Shown: positions 8,287 through 15,952, counted from the first letter of the stretch. The stretch: DNA of 64,000 nt from an uncultured Photobacterium sp. (GCF_947502415.1 NZ_CANMZV010000011.1:113543-177542), one strand, 5' to 3'. Made by a program: numbers and translations. Notes: generated from the letters alone by a model not told the origin.

Positions 8287-9501
8287 ATGATTGAAGCTAC
8301 ACATAACAATAAATATGAACATATGGATATAGCTACAAGCTTTTCTGCTTTTCATTCATCAGACCATGCAGTTTCAGATGCAATTCGCAAATTGAAAAGT
8401 AAAATCACAAACCCAAGACTTATTCTTGTTTACTTCTCTGAAAATTATGACGATGCACTAATTCAGCAAGCTCTCACCACGGCATTTCCAGACGCGCAGA
8501 TACTCGGTTGTTCATCATGTCAAGGTGTAATGACTGATGAGGGATATAACAGGGGAGAAGGGATAGCGCTTTGGGCTATGTGTGATTACAACGGTGCATT
8601 TGGGAGCGCGATTGTATCAACCAAACAATCACCTTATGACATGGCTCGTCAGGCCTTACTTCGTGCAATAGAAAATAGTGGGCGTCCCGGTGAGCTTCCG
8701 GCATTGATATTGCTTCATGCAAGTCCAGGAAAAGAAGAAGATGTCATAAAAGGCATTGAAGATGAGCTTGGATCACCTGTACCGATTGTTGGCGGTAGCG
8801 CAGCTGATGATCATGTAAAGGGAAACTGGAGGATTTTTACTCATGAACAACGATGTCAGGAAGGTGTTGGCTTATGTGTGCTTTATCCATCCTGCAATAT
8901 CAGTTACTCATTCCATTCTGGTTATGCCAGCACAGGTTTAAGTACTGTAGTAACTCGAACTGATGGACGAGAACTGGTTGAGCTTAATAACAAGCCAGCG
9001 ATAGAAGTTTACCAGTCATGGTTGGGGCAGGAGCTGTCTGATGAAAATAGCATTGTCTCGAAGAGCAGCTTAAACCCTTTGGGACGTGTAGCTGGTAGAA
9101 TTCATGATCTTCCTTATTTTAAGCTTGCCCATCTGTTAAAAGTAACACCACGAGGTGGCATTGAGTTATTTGCAACAGTGGAAGAGGGAGAAGAGCTGTT
9201 TTTTATGGAAGGAACCAAAGAGCGTTTGATCACCAGAGCAGGCAGGGTAATCAACTCGGCTTTTGATATTGGCAGTGTCAATAGTTCGCTTGATCCTATC
9301 GGAGGGATCACAATTTATTGTGCCGGTTGCATGCTTCAGGTTCAGAACCGCATGGAAGAGGTCGCTGAACATGTAAATAAAGCAATGCACCATGCTCCTT
9401 TTGTTTGCCCTTTTACTTTTGGTGAGCAGGGGCAGTTTATTGGTGGTGAAAATGCACATGGAAATTTGATGATTTCTGCGGTTTTATTTCATAGGGACTA
9501 G
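8287..9501 (+). CDS. nosP: FIST-domain sensor, NosP-like nitric oxide sensing protein
   Basis: About 404 residues from this ATG; an ATG at 8323 is also possible, since the conserved FIST_N start ('ATSFSAFHSSDHAV') begins there, and neither has a strong ribosome site. FIST_N covers roughly the first 190 residues and FIST_C the rest, ending with the typical 'FTFGEQG' and 'GNLMISAVLF' segments. It is 2 bp upstream of a hybrid histidine kinase. This FIST-kinase pair next to the cbb3 cluster matches V. cholerae VC1444-VC1445, where the FIST protein NosP binds heme and NO and modulates the kinase VpsS. Heme binding here is inferred from that homology. Confidence 0.8.
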   Translation: MIEATHNNKYEHMDIATSFSAFHSSDHAVSDAIRKLKSKITNPRLILVYFSENYDDALIQQALTTAFPDAQILGCSSCQGVMTDEGYNRGEGIALWAMCDYNGAFGSAIVSTKQSPYDMARQALLRAIENSGRPGELPALILLHASPGKEEDVIKGIEDELGSPVPIVGGSAADDHVKGNWRIFTHEQRCQEGVGLCVLYPSCNISYSFHSGYASTGLSTVVTRTDGRELVELNNKPAIEVYQSWLGQELSDENSIVSKSSLNPLGRVAGRIHDLPYFKLAHLLKVTPRGGIELFATVEEGEELFFMEGTKERLITRAGRVINSAFDIGSVNSSLDPIGGITIYCAGCMLQVQNRMEEVAEHVNKAMHHAPFVCPFTFGEQGQFIGGENAHGNLMISAVLFHRD

Positions 9502-9503
9502 CC

Positions 9504-11588
9504 ATGCCAAGTTATGAATCAGAAAAGCTTCAAGAGACATTACTTGATTTAATGCGAAGCCAAGAACGCGAAAAACAACTTCGTGAAGAAAATGCGGCTA
9601 TTCTTGCTGGCATGTCAGCAATGGCAGGGGCGAATAATAAGCGTCAAGTATTCAATAGCTTATTATCAGTGCTTCGTAAATATATTGGTTTTGAACACGC
9701 TCTTGTTGTTACCCGAGAAGACGAAACAGCGCCTCTAAAAGAACTTGTTACAACGTGTCGTTATTTCGAATCAAGCGTCTGGCCTGTGAACCAGACTTTT
9801 ATTCGAAGTATGAATGGTGAGAGTATTGCCTTATTTGATCCCGAGAAGGTTATTGAATTCAAAGGCTTGCCTGATTGCATGCTTCACTATTGTAAATCTG
9901 TATTGCTGACGGGTGTGAAGGTCAGTTCCGGTGATGCGCTTCTTATATTCCTTCATTCTGAACGTGGGCAGTTCACACCACAATGTCGTCGAGTACTTGA
10001 CCGTTTTCGACCACTATTAGAACGGGCAATTATCGATATTGATTATCGAGAGCGTCTCCAATCTCTTGTAACCGCGCGTACACTTGAATTAACACATAGC
10101 CAGCAACGATTCAGGGATTTTGCAAAAACTGTGGGCGATTGGTTCTGGGAGGTCGATACCGATTTTCAATTCACCTATATATCATCACCAAACCTTGCCA
10201 ACCATGTAATTGATAATGAAAGTATTTTTGAAATATTTGATGGGCAGACAGAACTAGAAAAAGAACTTCGGACCAAGCTGGAGCAAAATGTATCCTTTGA
10301 AGATCTTGAATGGCAATTGCCTGATAGTGAAGGGGGATTATGGATCAGCTTCAGTGGTACGCCATATTTTACCAAACAGGGTAAGTTGTTGGGTTATAGG
10401 GGGACTGCAAAAGATATCACACACCGAAAGAAGCAGTTGTTTGAGTTGCAAGAAGCACGCAAACAAGCGGAATCTGCCAATAAGGCTAAATCACAATTTC
10501 TGGCAATGATGAGCCATGAGATAAGAACACCGCTAAATGCTGTTTTAGGGCTGATGGACACATTAGCCGATTCTGGTCTTAATGACGAACAAAAGAGCTG
10601 GATAAATCAGATGGACCAATCAGCTCAGCTTCTTCTTACCATCATTAACGATATTCTGGATCTGTCTCGAATCGAATCAGGTAATTTTGAGTTGTATAAC
10701 GGTAATATGCGATTGGAAGATAGCATAAACTTGGTCGTAAATCAGCTTAAAGAGCAAGCAAAAAAGAAAGGTATAGCACTAACATCGAACATAGCACCTG
10801 ACGTGCCGAAGACCATGTTTGGTGACAAGAACAGAATAGCCCAGGTTATGTTTAACCTCATTGGTAATGCCTTGAAGTTCACCAACCGAGGTTATGTCTC
10901 TGTAGATGTTACCAAAGAAGACAATCATGTCGTCATTGCCGTAAAAGATACCGGCATAGGCATTGCGGCAGAAGCTCAAAAAAATCTGTTCAATCCATTT
11001 ATTCAGGCTGATGGCAGTATAACCAGGCGTTATGGTGGTACAGGTTTAGGATTAGCGATCAGCCAACATTTGATCAATAAAATGAATGGAAAAATAACGC
11101 TGCAAAGCCAGTCGAATAAAGGTAGTTGCTTTACAGTTTATATCCCAATTTCAAACCCGTCAGTTGAGATCGTACCGACAAAGATTGTTCAGGAAACAAA
11201 ACTGGCAAAACCATTGAATATCTTATTAGCTGAAGATAGCAATACAAACCAGTTAGTTGCGAAGTTAATGCTTGAAAAGCGTGGCCACCAAGTTGCTATT
11301 GCAAATAATGGAGAAGAAGCCATCGCGATACTAACTCAAGATAAGCAGCAGTTTGATATCGTATTAATGGATATTTCGATGCCAGTGCTTGATGGCCTGG
11401 AGGCCACGCGACAGCTTCGAAAAAAAAATCACGATATACCGATTATTGCATTAACAGCGAATGCCATGCAGTCAGATCAAGATGAATACAAAAAAGCTGG
11501 CATGGATGGATTTCTCGCAAAACCTATTCAAACGGCTGAGCTAAATCTGATGCTCGATAAGTACCAGTTGTTAGCCTTAACCGGATAA
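9504..11588 (+). CDS. vpsS: Hybrid sensor histidine kinase, VpsS/NahK-like
   Basis: A 694-residue soluble kinase with no membrane helices. Order: N-terminal coiled coil (about 5-32), a GAF-like domain (about 40-195), a short coiled coil, a PAS domain (about 205-320), HisKA with phosphorylated His338 in 'MSHEIRTPLN', HATPase with N, G1 and G2 boxes ('GNALKF', 'DTGIGI', 'GGTGLGLAI'), and a C-terminal receiver with Asp623. The lack of a sensor of its own fits control by the FIST protein encoded just upstream. V. cholerae VpsS feeds phosphate through LuxU into biofilm control; which phosphotransfer partner is used here is not visible. Confidence 0.9.
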   Translation: MPSYESEKLQETLLDLMRSQEREKQLREENAAILAGMSAMAGANNKRQVFNSLLSVLRKYIGFEHALVVTREDETAPLKELVTTCRYFESSVWPVNQTFIRSMNGESIALFDPEKVIEFKGLPDCMLHYCKSVLLTGVKVSSGDALLIFLHSERGQFTPQCRRVLDRFRPLLERAIIDIDYRERLQSLVTARTLELTHSQQRFRDFAKTVGDWFWEVDTDFQFTYISSPNLANHVIDNESIFEIFDGQTELEKELRTKLEQNVSFEDLEWQLPDSEGGLWISFSGTPYFTKQGKLLGYRGTAKDITHRKKQLFELQEARKQAESANKAKSQFLAMMSHEIRTPLNAVLGLMDTLADSGLNDEQKSWINQMDQSAQLLLTIINDILDLSRIESGNFELYNGNMRLEDSINLVVNQLKEQAKKKGIALTSNIAPDVPKTMFGDKNRIAQVMFNLIGNALKFTNRGYVSVDVTKEDNHVVIAVKDTGIGIAAEAQKNLFNPFIQADGSITRRYGGTGLGLAISQHLINKMNGKITLQSQSNKGSCFTVYIPISNPSVEIVPTKIVQETKLAKPLNILLAEDSNTNQLVAKLMLEKRGHQVAIANNGEEAIAILTQDKQQFDIVLMDISMPVLDGLEATRQLRKKNHDIPIIALTANAMQSDQDEYKKAGMDGFLAKPIQTAELNLMLDKYQLLALTG

Positions 11589-11600
11589 TGCGCCTAATAA

Positions 11601-11630
11601 AAACGCCAGACAAAAATGTCTGGCGTTTTT
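11601..11630 (+). terminator. Rho-independent terminator after vpsS
   Basis: Inverted repeat AACGCCAGACA / TGTCTGGCGTT with a short A-rich loop and a run of five T, 12 bp after the vpsS stop. A-run on the other side makes it potentially bidirectional. Confidence 0.9.
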
Positions 11631-11654
11631 AGCTTGGTTTGGTTAAACCAAGCT
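11631..11654. repeat. Second hairpin after vpsS
   Basis: Perfect 10-bp inverted repeat (AGCTTGGTTT / AAACCAAGCT) with a 4-nt loop, directly abutting the terminator. No T-run follows. Confidence 0.6.
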
Positions 11655-11866
11655 GTAATTATCACTTTATTTTGAAGAACCAGGCAAACTGACCATTTGC
11701 AGCAGAGCTTAAAAATAGGTGTTAATTACCTATTTTATGGTAAATAGCCAATACTGTTAAATTGTCCAGTATGCTTGGCGAACTGTGTCGAGAGGGGCCG
11801 CTCAATTGAGAGAATGTAGCGGCCAGAGCAATCCTCAACGTAAAAGAACCTGTTCCTTGAGATCGT

Positions 11867-11894
11867 ATTTAACATAAGGTACATAATGCGCACT
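11867..11894 (-). other. dif: dif site: XerCD chromosome dimer resolution site
   Basis: Read on the minus strand, the XerC arm is AGTGCGCATTA, the centre is TGTACC and the XerD arm is TTATGTTAAAT. As I recall the V. cholerae chromosome 1 dif, both 11-bp arms are identical to it and only the 6-bp centre differs at its last bases (TGTATG there). XerC/XerD with FtsK resolve chromosome dimers at dif during division. The position downstream of vpsS (VC1445 equivalent) is the same as V. cholerae dif1, the integration site of CTX, VGJ and TLC phages. Confidence 0.9.
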
Positions 11895-12045
11895 GAGGGG
11901 TTTCCAGTTCAAAGTTGTCACTGTATTCCATTGAGCAAATCTGATTAAGCTGAGTCATCGACTTAGCTGTGTAACCTTCGTCAGGAAAATAAGCCACAAT
12001 CATTTCCGGTGTGATTTCTTCAAAGTAGATTTTGTTATCAAGCAT
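11869..12045 (-). CDS. Small ORF ending inside dif (phage remnant)
   Basis: A 58-residue ORF too short for usual gene calling, starting ATG-CTT-GAT with a good Shine-Dalgarno sequence (GGGAGA, 9 nt upstream) and lying 24 bp after the broken ssDNA-binding gene. The product is acidic ('FEEITPEMIVAYF') with a short Cys-rich end. Its last eight codons (Gln-Cys-Ala-Leu-Cys-Thr-Leu-Cys) are the dif site itself, and the TAA stop is in the XerD arm. The C-terminus is therefore probably created by integration, with the original phage gene continuing elsewhere. Function unknown. Confidence 0.6.
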   Translation of the reverse strand: MLDNKIYFEEITPEMIVAYFPDEGYTAKSMTQLNQICSMEYSDNFELETPQCALCTLC

Positions 12046-12069
12046 ACTGACTTTCTCCCTAGTTTGTTT

Positions 12070-12308
12070 TTATGCTTCAGCTTCCAGCGGCTCAATCACT
12101 TGGCCAAATCTTTTAAGCTCAAATTGACGATAAAGCTGGAACTATGAACGCGGCATACGGCGGCTGTCCTTCATCGACCTGTAATTTGCCCGCTTAAATG
12201 TGCGTAAGCATCTTGTTCTCGAATGATACGTGGCGGCTTGCCATCTTTACCAGGCATTGTTCGTGAGTTTACTTTCACGTCATCCTCGAAAATTTCAATT
12301 TTTAACAT
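12070..12308 (-). pseudogene. Broken filamentous-phage ssDNA-binding protein (gV/RstB-type)
   Basis: The N-terminal part begins Met-Leu-Lys-Ile-Glu-Ile-Phe-Glu with AAGGAG upstream and has 'GKDGKPPRIIREQDAYAHLSG', the beta-strand pattern of the helix-destabilising proteins of vibrio filamentous phages. The reading frame then leaves after 'HLSG' and stops at 12171. A C-terminal piece, 'ELKRFGQVIEPLEAEA', is found in another frame up to 12070, matching the expected end of such a protein. The middle is missing, so an internal deletion plus frameshift has inactivated it. Confidence 0.7.
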
Positions 12309-12321
12309 GGTTATACGCTCC

Positions 12322-12722
12322 TTATGCGACTGCTCTGAATGGTAAAACATTGGATTCTGCAACGACTGGCATCCTGTACCAATGTGGAACGTGAAGCGGT
12401 TTCACATCGATAACTTCGGAACGCTTAAGCGTTGGGCACATACGACTAACATCGAACTGCTGACCAATATCGATACCAATTTGTTTGAGTCTTGATTTAT
12501 GCTCATAAAACTGAGAACGGTTAAGAATCTGTTTTATATCTGTCCCGCTCTGCCACATGATTGCATAGCTTTGTGTGGCAAAACATGGTTATAGATAGCC
12601 ACACAGTCATCAATAGACTGCAAACCATTTTGGCCTAGCAGGATGGAAGGTTTTGAGCGGTTTTTAAGATGGGCGGGCTCGGCCAGTTTTAGCATGGAGT
12701 AAAAATCGGCGTTTGGTGGTTG
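12322..12722 (-). pseudogene. Broken phage replication initiation protein (gII/RstA-type), C-terminal part
   Basis: Two frames together give a coherent protein end. In one frame, 12722 to about 12570 encodes 'DFYSMLKLAEPAHL..', then 'GLQSIDDCVAIYNHVLPHKAMQ'. In the next frame, 12558-12322 encodes 'IMWQSGTDIKQIL', 'QFYEHKSRLKQIGIDI' and a tail ending 'VVAESNVLPFRAVA'. The Phe-Tyr-x-His-(K/R)-x-x-Leu-x-x-x-x-Ile-Asp-Ile pattern is typical of the C-terminus of RstA-like rolling-circle initiators. The N-terminal catalytic part is missing and a frameshift lies near 12560-12585. Located directly upstream of the ssDNA-binding gene, as in inoviruses. Confidence 0.65.
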
Positions 12723-12753
12723 GCCTTAGTATGGCTTTGCCATGGTAGTACAA

Positions 12754-12790
12754 AGAAAAGCGTTACAAGCAGAGTTAGCAACGCTTTTCT
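12754..12790. repeat. 11-bp inverted repeat
   Basis: AGAAAAGCGTT and AACGCTTTTCT separated by 15 nt. It could be a terminator or an origin hairpin of the phage remnant; nothing decides between them. The surrounding 12723-12909 has no gene I can support. Confidence 0.45.
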
Positions 12791-12909
12791 ATTGGTCAGT
12801 TAATCCGTGTTTGTTTTCATCGCTGACTGGATTACATCTGCATACTCAGATAACGCTGACATATGATTTTCTAGTACACCGTTATGCACAGCAGAGCGAG
12901 TGGATGCCC

Positions 12910-13074
12910 CTAAAAGATCAGCTCTAAAGCACATGAAACAGCCATTGCCCTTTTAACATCATCATTAGAGTTATGATAAAAGGATTTTGCATCTTTCGAA
13001 CCAAAATCAAAGGCGACTTTGAGGTAGTCATTAAAAGATACGGAACTGACAACCTTTACATTCATGTCTGACAT
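12910..13074 (-). CDS. Small hypothetical protein in the phage remnant
   Basis: A 54-residue ORF with an ATG preceded by TTTGGAGACAATAA, a clear Shine-Dalgarno sequence. The product starts Met-Ser-Asp-Met-Asn-Val-Lys and has a 'FNDYLKVAFDFGSKDAKSFY' segment followed by a short helix. I do not recognise a family. It lies between the attachment-site region and the rep remnant, where vibriophages carry a regulator or a small early gene, but in CTX the repressor RstR runs the opposite way, so a regulator role is not indicated. Confidence 0.5.
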   Translation of the reverse strand: MSDMNVKVVSSVSFNDYLKVAFDFGSKDAKSFYHNSNDDVKRAMAVSCALELIF

Positions 13075-13226
13075 TTATTGTCTCCAAAGTTATGATACAG
13101 CACCAATTGTAATATGGTTGCATATGGTGTATTTCAAGGTGGAATATCGTTGTTTTGTTAAAACAAATACAAAACTTAGGAGCTCAATAAGCATCAATTT
13201 GTATCTGGTATAGGGGGTGGCGGGTT

Positions 13227-13405
13227 GGTACGCATTATGAAGTTATGTTACGGGCTAGCAGCTTGCTGACGATTCTCACGATGACAGCGCAGGCCGCGTT
13301 CGTGACCGCGGGCTGATATCCCTCGCCCACCTTTTCTGACACTGCTAGGCGGTCAGTACCGACCGCAAACCACTCAACATAACTGCATACCACATAATGC
13401 GCACG
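13227..13405. other. Inverted pair of dif-like sequences (CTX-type attP remnant)
   Basis: Plus-strand element 13227-13253: XerC-like GGTACGCATTA, then TGAAG, then XerD-like TTATGTTACGG. Minus-strand element 13405-13372: XerC arm CGTGCGCATTA, a 12-bp spacer, then XerD-like TTATGTTGAGT (9 of 11 match to the dif XerD arm). Between them are further inverted repeats: CTAGCAG (13255) with CTGCTAG (13343), and a side hairpin GCGGTC/GACCGC (13350-13367). Folded as a single strand, the two elements pair into a forked hairpin, as described for the attP1/attP2 region of CTX phage. The spacing and orientation make chance unlikely. Confidence 0.7.
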
Positions 13406-13500
13406 GAGGGGGGTAAGAACCATTTAGAAGTGTCAGGTTTGAAACTTCAGAGCACTCTTTTTCTAGCGTGTTATCTGGAGCCAATGAGATGTTGCTGATC

Positions 13501-13872
13501 ATGACTGATGATGAATTATTGCGGATTAAACTTATCCAAGACATTTGTGACAAACGGCTCACTGGTGCTGAAGCTGCCCGAATTTACTCTCATTAAAGCA
13601 TGGCCAGCCAGGTAATCACCGACATGATGATAAATTGAAATTACGCATATTAGCCTTAGTCCACGAATACTACGCTGACTTTGGGCCAACTCTGGCGCAT
13701 GAGAAACTCACAGAGCTTCATGGTATTCACGTATCAGTGTTGAAATCTTGCGTCAATGGATGATCACTGACGACTTGTGGGTTCCCCATGCCAAAGCCTC
13801 GCCATCGCTGTGACTGTTTAGGTGAACTGATCCAAATCGACGGTTCCCATCATGACTTCACACGTCACCCTA
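13501..13872 (+). pseudogene. Degenerate IS transposase (ISNCY/ISPlu15-like)
   Basis: Starts Met-Thr-Asp-Asp-Glu-Leu-Leu with 'IQDICDKRLTGAEAAR', a helix-turn-helix start typical of this transposase group, and hits a stop at about 13595. Later frames read 'LRILALVHEYYADFGPTLAHEKLTELHGI', then after a frameshift 'LRQWMITDDLWVPHAK', then after another 'ELIQIDGSHHD' with the first catalytic Asp. The remainder of the catalytic domain is missing. At least one deletion and two frameshifts, so inactive. The sequence from about 13408 ('GGGGTAAGAACC') may be its left end; no right end was identified. Confidence 0.7.
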
Positions 13873-13976
13873 ACTTCATTGAGGTAAGGTTATGTCGTAA
13901 CTATGCTCTGGATCGTTTTTTCAACACCAGCGTAAGCGTAGTCCGCTTCCCTAGCCTTTGAATTTTGATTTCTGTC

Positions 13977-14234
13977 TCAATAGACTTTGATATGTAGTTC
14001 AGAGCTGGTAATGCTGCTTAAAAAATCAATCTCTGCAACCCAACCGTGATCATATAACTTTTTGTGTAGTCGACGCTGAACCTCAATAACAATACCTGGT
14101 GCACAGGCATAGCTCAATTGTGATTGAAAAAAGCCATTCTTTTTTAGTTTGGGAATGATATGGCTAAGCGAAGAATTAAGTTCTTCAGAAATCACATCTT
14201 CATTCTGGTCTATAAAATCTTGTTTATTGATCAT
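13977..14234 (-). CDS. Small hypothetical protein
   Basis: 85 residues with an ATG preceded by AGAGGTG 6 nt upstream, a proper ribosome site. The product is acidic at the N-terminus and has a hydrophobic central segment ('SQLSYACAPGIVIEVQRRLHKKLYDHGWVAEIDFL'), consistent with a small globular alpha/beta protein. No family recognised. It stands alone between the IS remnant and a divergent receiver gene. Confidence 0.6.
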   Translation of the reverse strand: MINKQDFIDQNEDVISEELNSSLSHIIPKLKKNGFFQSQLSYACAPGIVIEVQRRLHKKLYDHGWVAEIDFLSSITSSELHIKVY

Positions 14235-14322
14235 TGCTACACCTCTTTATACTTTTAGTTCAATCATAGTTCTCCTAGACTTTATAAAGGGTTATTTGTA
14301 GCTACTATTCAATAAACAGGCT

Positions 14323-14335
14323 GTTACGCTGTCAC
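14323..14335. promoter_or_regulatory. matS-like site (one mismatch)
   Basis: GTTACGCTGTCAC differs from GTGACRNYGTCAC only at the third base. Weak evidence of its own; noted because exact sites are frequent in the window. Confidence 0.4.
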
Positions 14336-14445
14336 GACTTGCTCTTTTCCTATGTGCTCTATGTTGAATTATTAATAACAATGCTTGTTATGCTAGACAT
14401 GGTGATCTATCTTTATATGCATGCAAATCAATATGCTGTGGTCGG

Positions 14446-14856
14446 ATGAGCTTCATGGATAGATTTTTGATTGTTGAAGATAATAAATTAATGGCTGAGA
14501 TATTAGCTCAGATCTTGAGGAAGTGTACCAATCCTCGAGAGATCATCAAAGTGAGTAATGTTTCAACAGCACAAAGAGCATTAATTGACGCTAGCGATAG
14601 AATCGATGCTATTTTTCTTGATTTGAATATTGAAAACCCTCTTGATGGTATCGAGTTACTCAGCTATATCAAAAAAAATTTACCTAAGATGCCCGTCGCA
14701 ATTATTACCTCAGAAAGTGAAACCGAAGTCGTTAAAAAGGTACTTTCTCATCAGCCTCAAGACTACCTGATTAAGCCACTTTCTGTGCATAAAGTTCAGC
14801 GAAGCTTAGAAAAGTTTAGAGCTACAATTAGGCGGGAAGTAGACAAAGCTCAGTAG
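14446..14856 (+). CDS. Stand-alone response regulator receiver (REC only)
   Basis: 136 residues forming a single CheY-like receiver: acidic pocket Glu11-Asp12, phospho-acceptor Asp59 in 'IFLDLN', switch Thr88 in 'IITSE' and Lys110 in 'LIKPLS'. There is no output domain. The second ATG (14455) gives an equally good start. It may act as a phosphate relay or by protein contact; the nearest kinase is vpsS, but they are separated by 2.9 kb of accessory DNA. The convergent PilZ gene next door suggests a role in surface or motility signalling, which is inference only. Confidence 0.85.
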   Translation: MSFMDRFLIVEDNKLMAEILAQILRKCTNPREIIKVSNVSTAQRALIDASDRIDAIFLDLNIENPLDGIELLSYIKKNLPKMPVAIITSESETEVVKKVLSHQPQDYLIKPLSVHKVQRSLEKFRATIRREVDKAQ

Positions 14857-14902
14857 AAGTACGCTTATTAATGAGAAACTAAAACATCATACAGCCTATA
14901 AT

Positions 14903-15640
14903 TTAATGGCATTTGAAGGAAAGCTTAGACCCATCAAAAATCAGCTTTGACAATAATCTTTTGACTTGCTGACTTCCCAACTCATCAAATATTAAACCAT
15001 AGCGATAAAATGCCCCGCTACGCTGTCCATGTTTGCTCTTTACCTTGCCTGATAAGTGATACTCTTCTTCGGTATTGGGGTTTTGGACCACAATGGTTAG
15101 TGAACTATCTTCTTCAAACTGAAGGCCGGTAACATCATGCTGAAAACCACTGCCATGCTTGGACAGATCCGTAAAATCCACCAGCAACTTCCGATTTGAT
15201 AATGGAATCATTCCCTGTAAGCTGACATCATATCGTGGTTCACTGCGCAATTGAATAAGCTCAGCAGTCATTGGCAGATCCAGTACTAACAAACGTACAG
15301 GCTTAAAAAGGATTTGTGAGATCTGCGTTTTAAAGTTGATAATGGCGCCTTCACCTCTTTCCGAGATCGCCTTTACTTTTAACCAAAAACCATCATAAAA
15401 ATACTGATCGAATTCAGCTTTGCTGAGTGTTGGCAGCTCCAGAAATATTTCATCTCGGTTATTGGTGCCGATAAAAATTGTATCAACCCGAAACCAGCGT
15501 CCTAGTGGAGTTTTAACGCTGATTGTAACGTCACTGCCATGGCTGATCATAGCGATCCCTTGCGAGCCTGACACTGTTTTTTCTCTGTTTTTGTTAGACA
15601 GAAAGCATTCTCTTAGCTCATTTCCATATCGTTTCAACAT
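14903..15640 (-). CDS. PilZ-domain protein, probable c-di-GMP receptor with YcgR-like N-domain
   Basis: 245 residues. The N-terminal half (about 30-125) has the beta-barrel pattern of a YcgR N-domain, and the C-terminal half is PilZ. The c-di-GMP signature is present: RxxxR at Arg132-Arg136 ('LRSEPRYD') and D/NxSxxG at 158-163 ('DLSKHGSGF'). Such proteins bind c-di-GMP and act on flagella, pili or envelope functions. The start ATG has AGGAT upstream. Downstream of the convergent receiver gene with no clear terminator between them. Confidence 0.85.
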   Translation of the reverse strand: MLKRYGNELRECFLSNKNREKTVSGSQGIAMISHGSDVTISVKTPLGRWFRVDTIFIGTNNRDEIFLELPTLSKAEFDQYFYDGFWLKVKAISERGEGAIINFKTQISQILFKPVRLLVLDLPMTAELIQLRSEPRYDVSLQGMIPLSNRKLLVDFTDLSKHGSGFQHDVTGLQFEEDSSLTIVVQNPNTEEEYHLSGKVKSKHGQRSGAFYRYGLIFDELGSQQVKRLLSKLIFDGSKLSFKCH

Positions 15641-15952
15641 CTATCCTACTGTTATTATTACCTTTATTCCCATATGTATAGGATTTTAATCAGAAAGCAT
15701 AAATTTACAACAGCTCTTGTCAAGATATTATAAATTAGTTGAATGATTGATTGTTTTTGTTTTTGAATTTGGAGTATTTTTGAGTTTAAGCAATAAAATT
15801 ATAGTGCATTAGGTTGAAGTTAGTTTGGCCCGAAAATGCAATCAAAACTAGAGATCGGCGGATATAATGCCCGTGAGGAAAGCAATCTAATTATTTGACG
15901 GATAATGGTTTTTAGGTAGAATGCCATCATAAATAACAATCCCTCCTTTTAT
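15641..15952. other. Intergenic region
   Basis: AT-rich 312 bp with no ORF. It holds the upstream region of the PilZ gene (minus) and the candidate promoter at 15895-15922 for the next plus-strand gene. Confidence 0.5.
15895..15922 (+). promoter_or_regulatory. Candidate sigma-70 promoter
   Basis: TTGACG and TAGAAT separated by 16 bp, 31 bp upstream of the ATG at 15953. A good match to the vegetative consensus. Confidence 0.5.

Larger units (their letters stand above)
11867..13405 (-). mobile_element. Decayed filamentous phage remnant integrated at dif
   Basis: On the minus strand the order is: inverted dif-like pair (13405-13227), a 54-residue ORF, a frameshifted rep gene, a frameshifted ssDNA-binding protein gene, a 58-residue ORF, then the intact dif site. 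This is the early replication module order of Inoviridae of the vibriophage CTX/RstA-RstB kind. Coat, adsorption and assembly (Zot) genes are absent, so it is either a satellite-type element or a deletion relic. Bounds are inferred from the two recombination-site regions. Confidence 0.75.

Noticed and set aside
12754..12790. Integron attC site at the 11-bp inverted repeat
   Set aside because: The arms do not carry the RYYYAAC/GTTRRRY core sites with the nested second pair needed for attC.
12742..12927. Plus-strand 61-codon ORF in the phage remnant
   Set aside because: No ribosome site, overlaps an inverted repeat, and no coding pattern; the minus strand carries the phage genes here.
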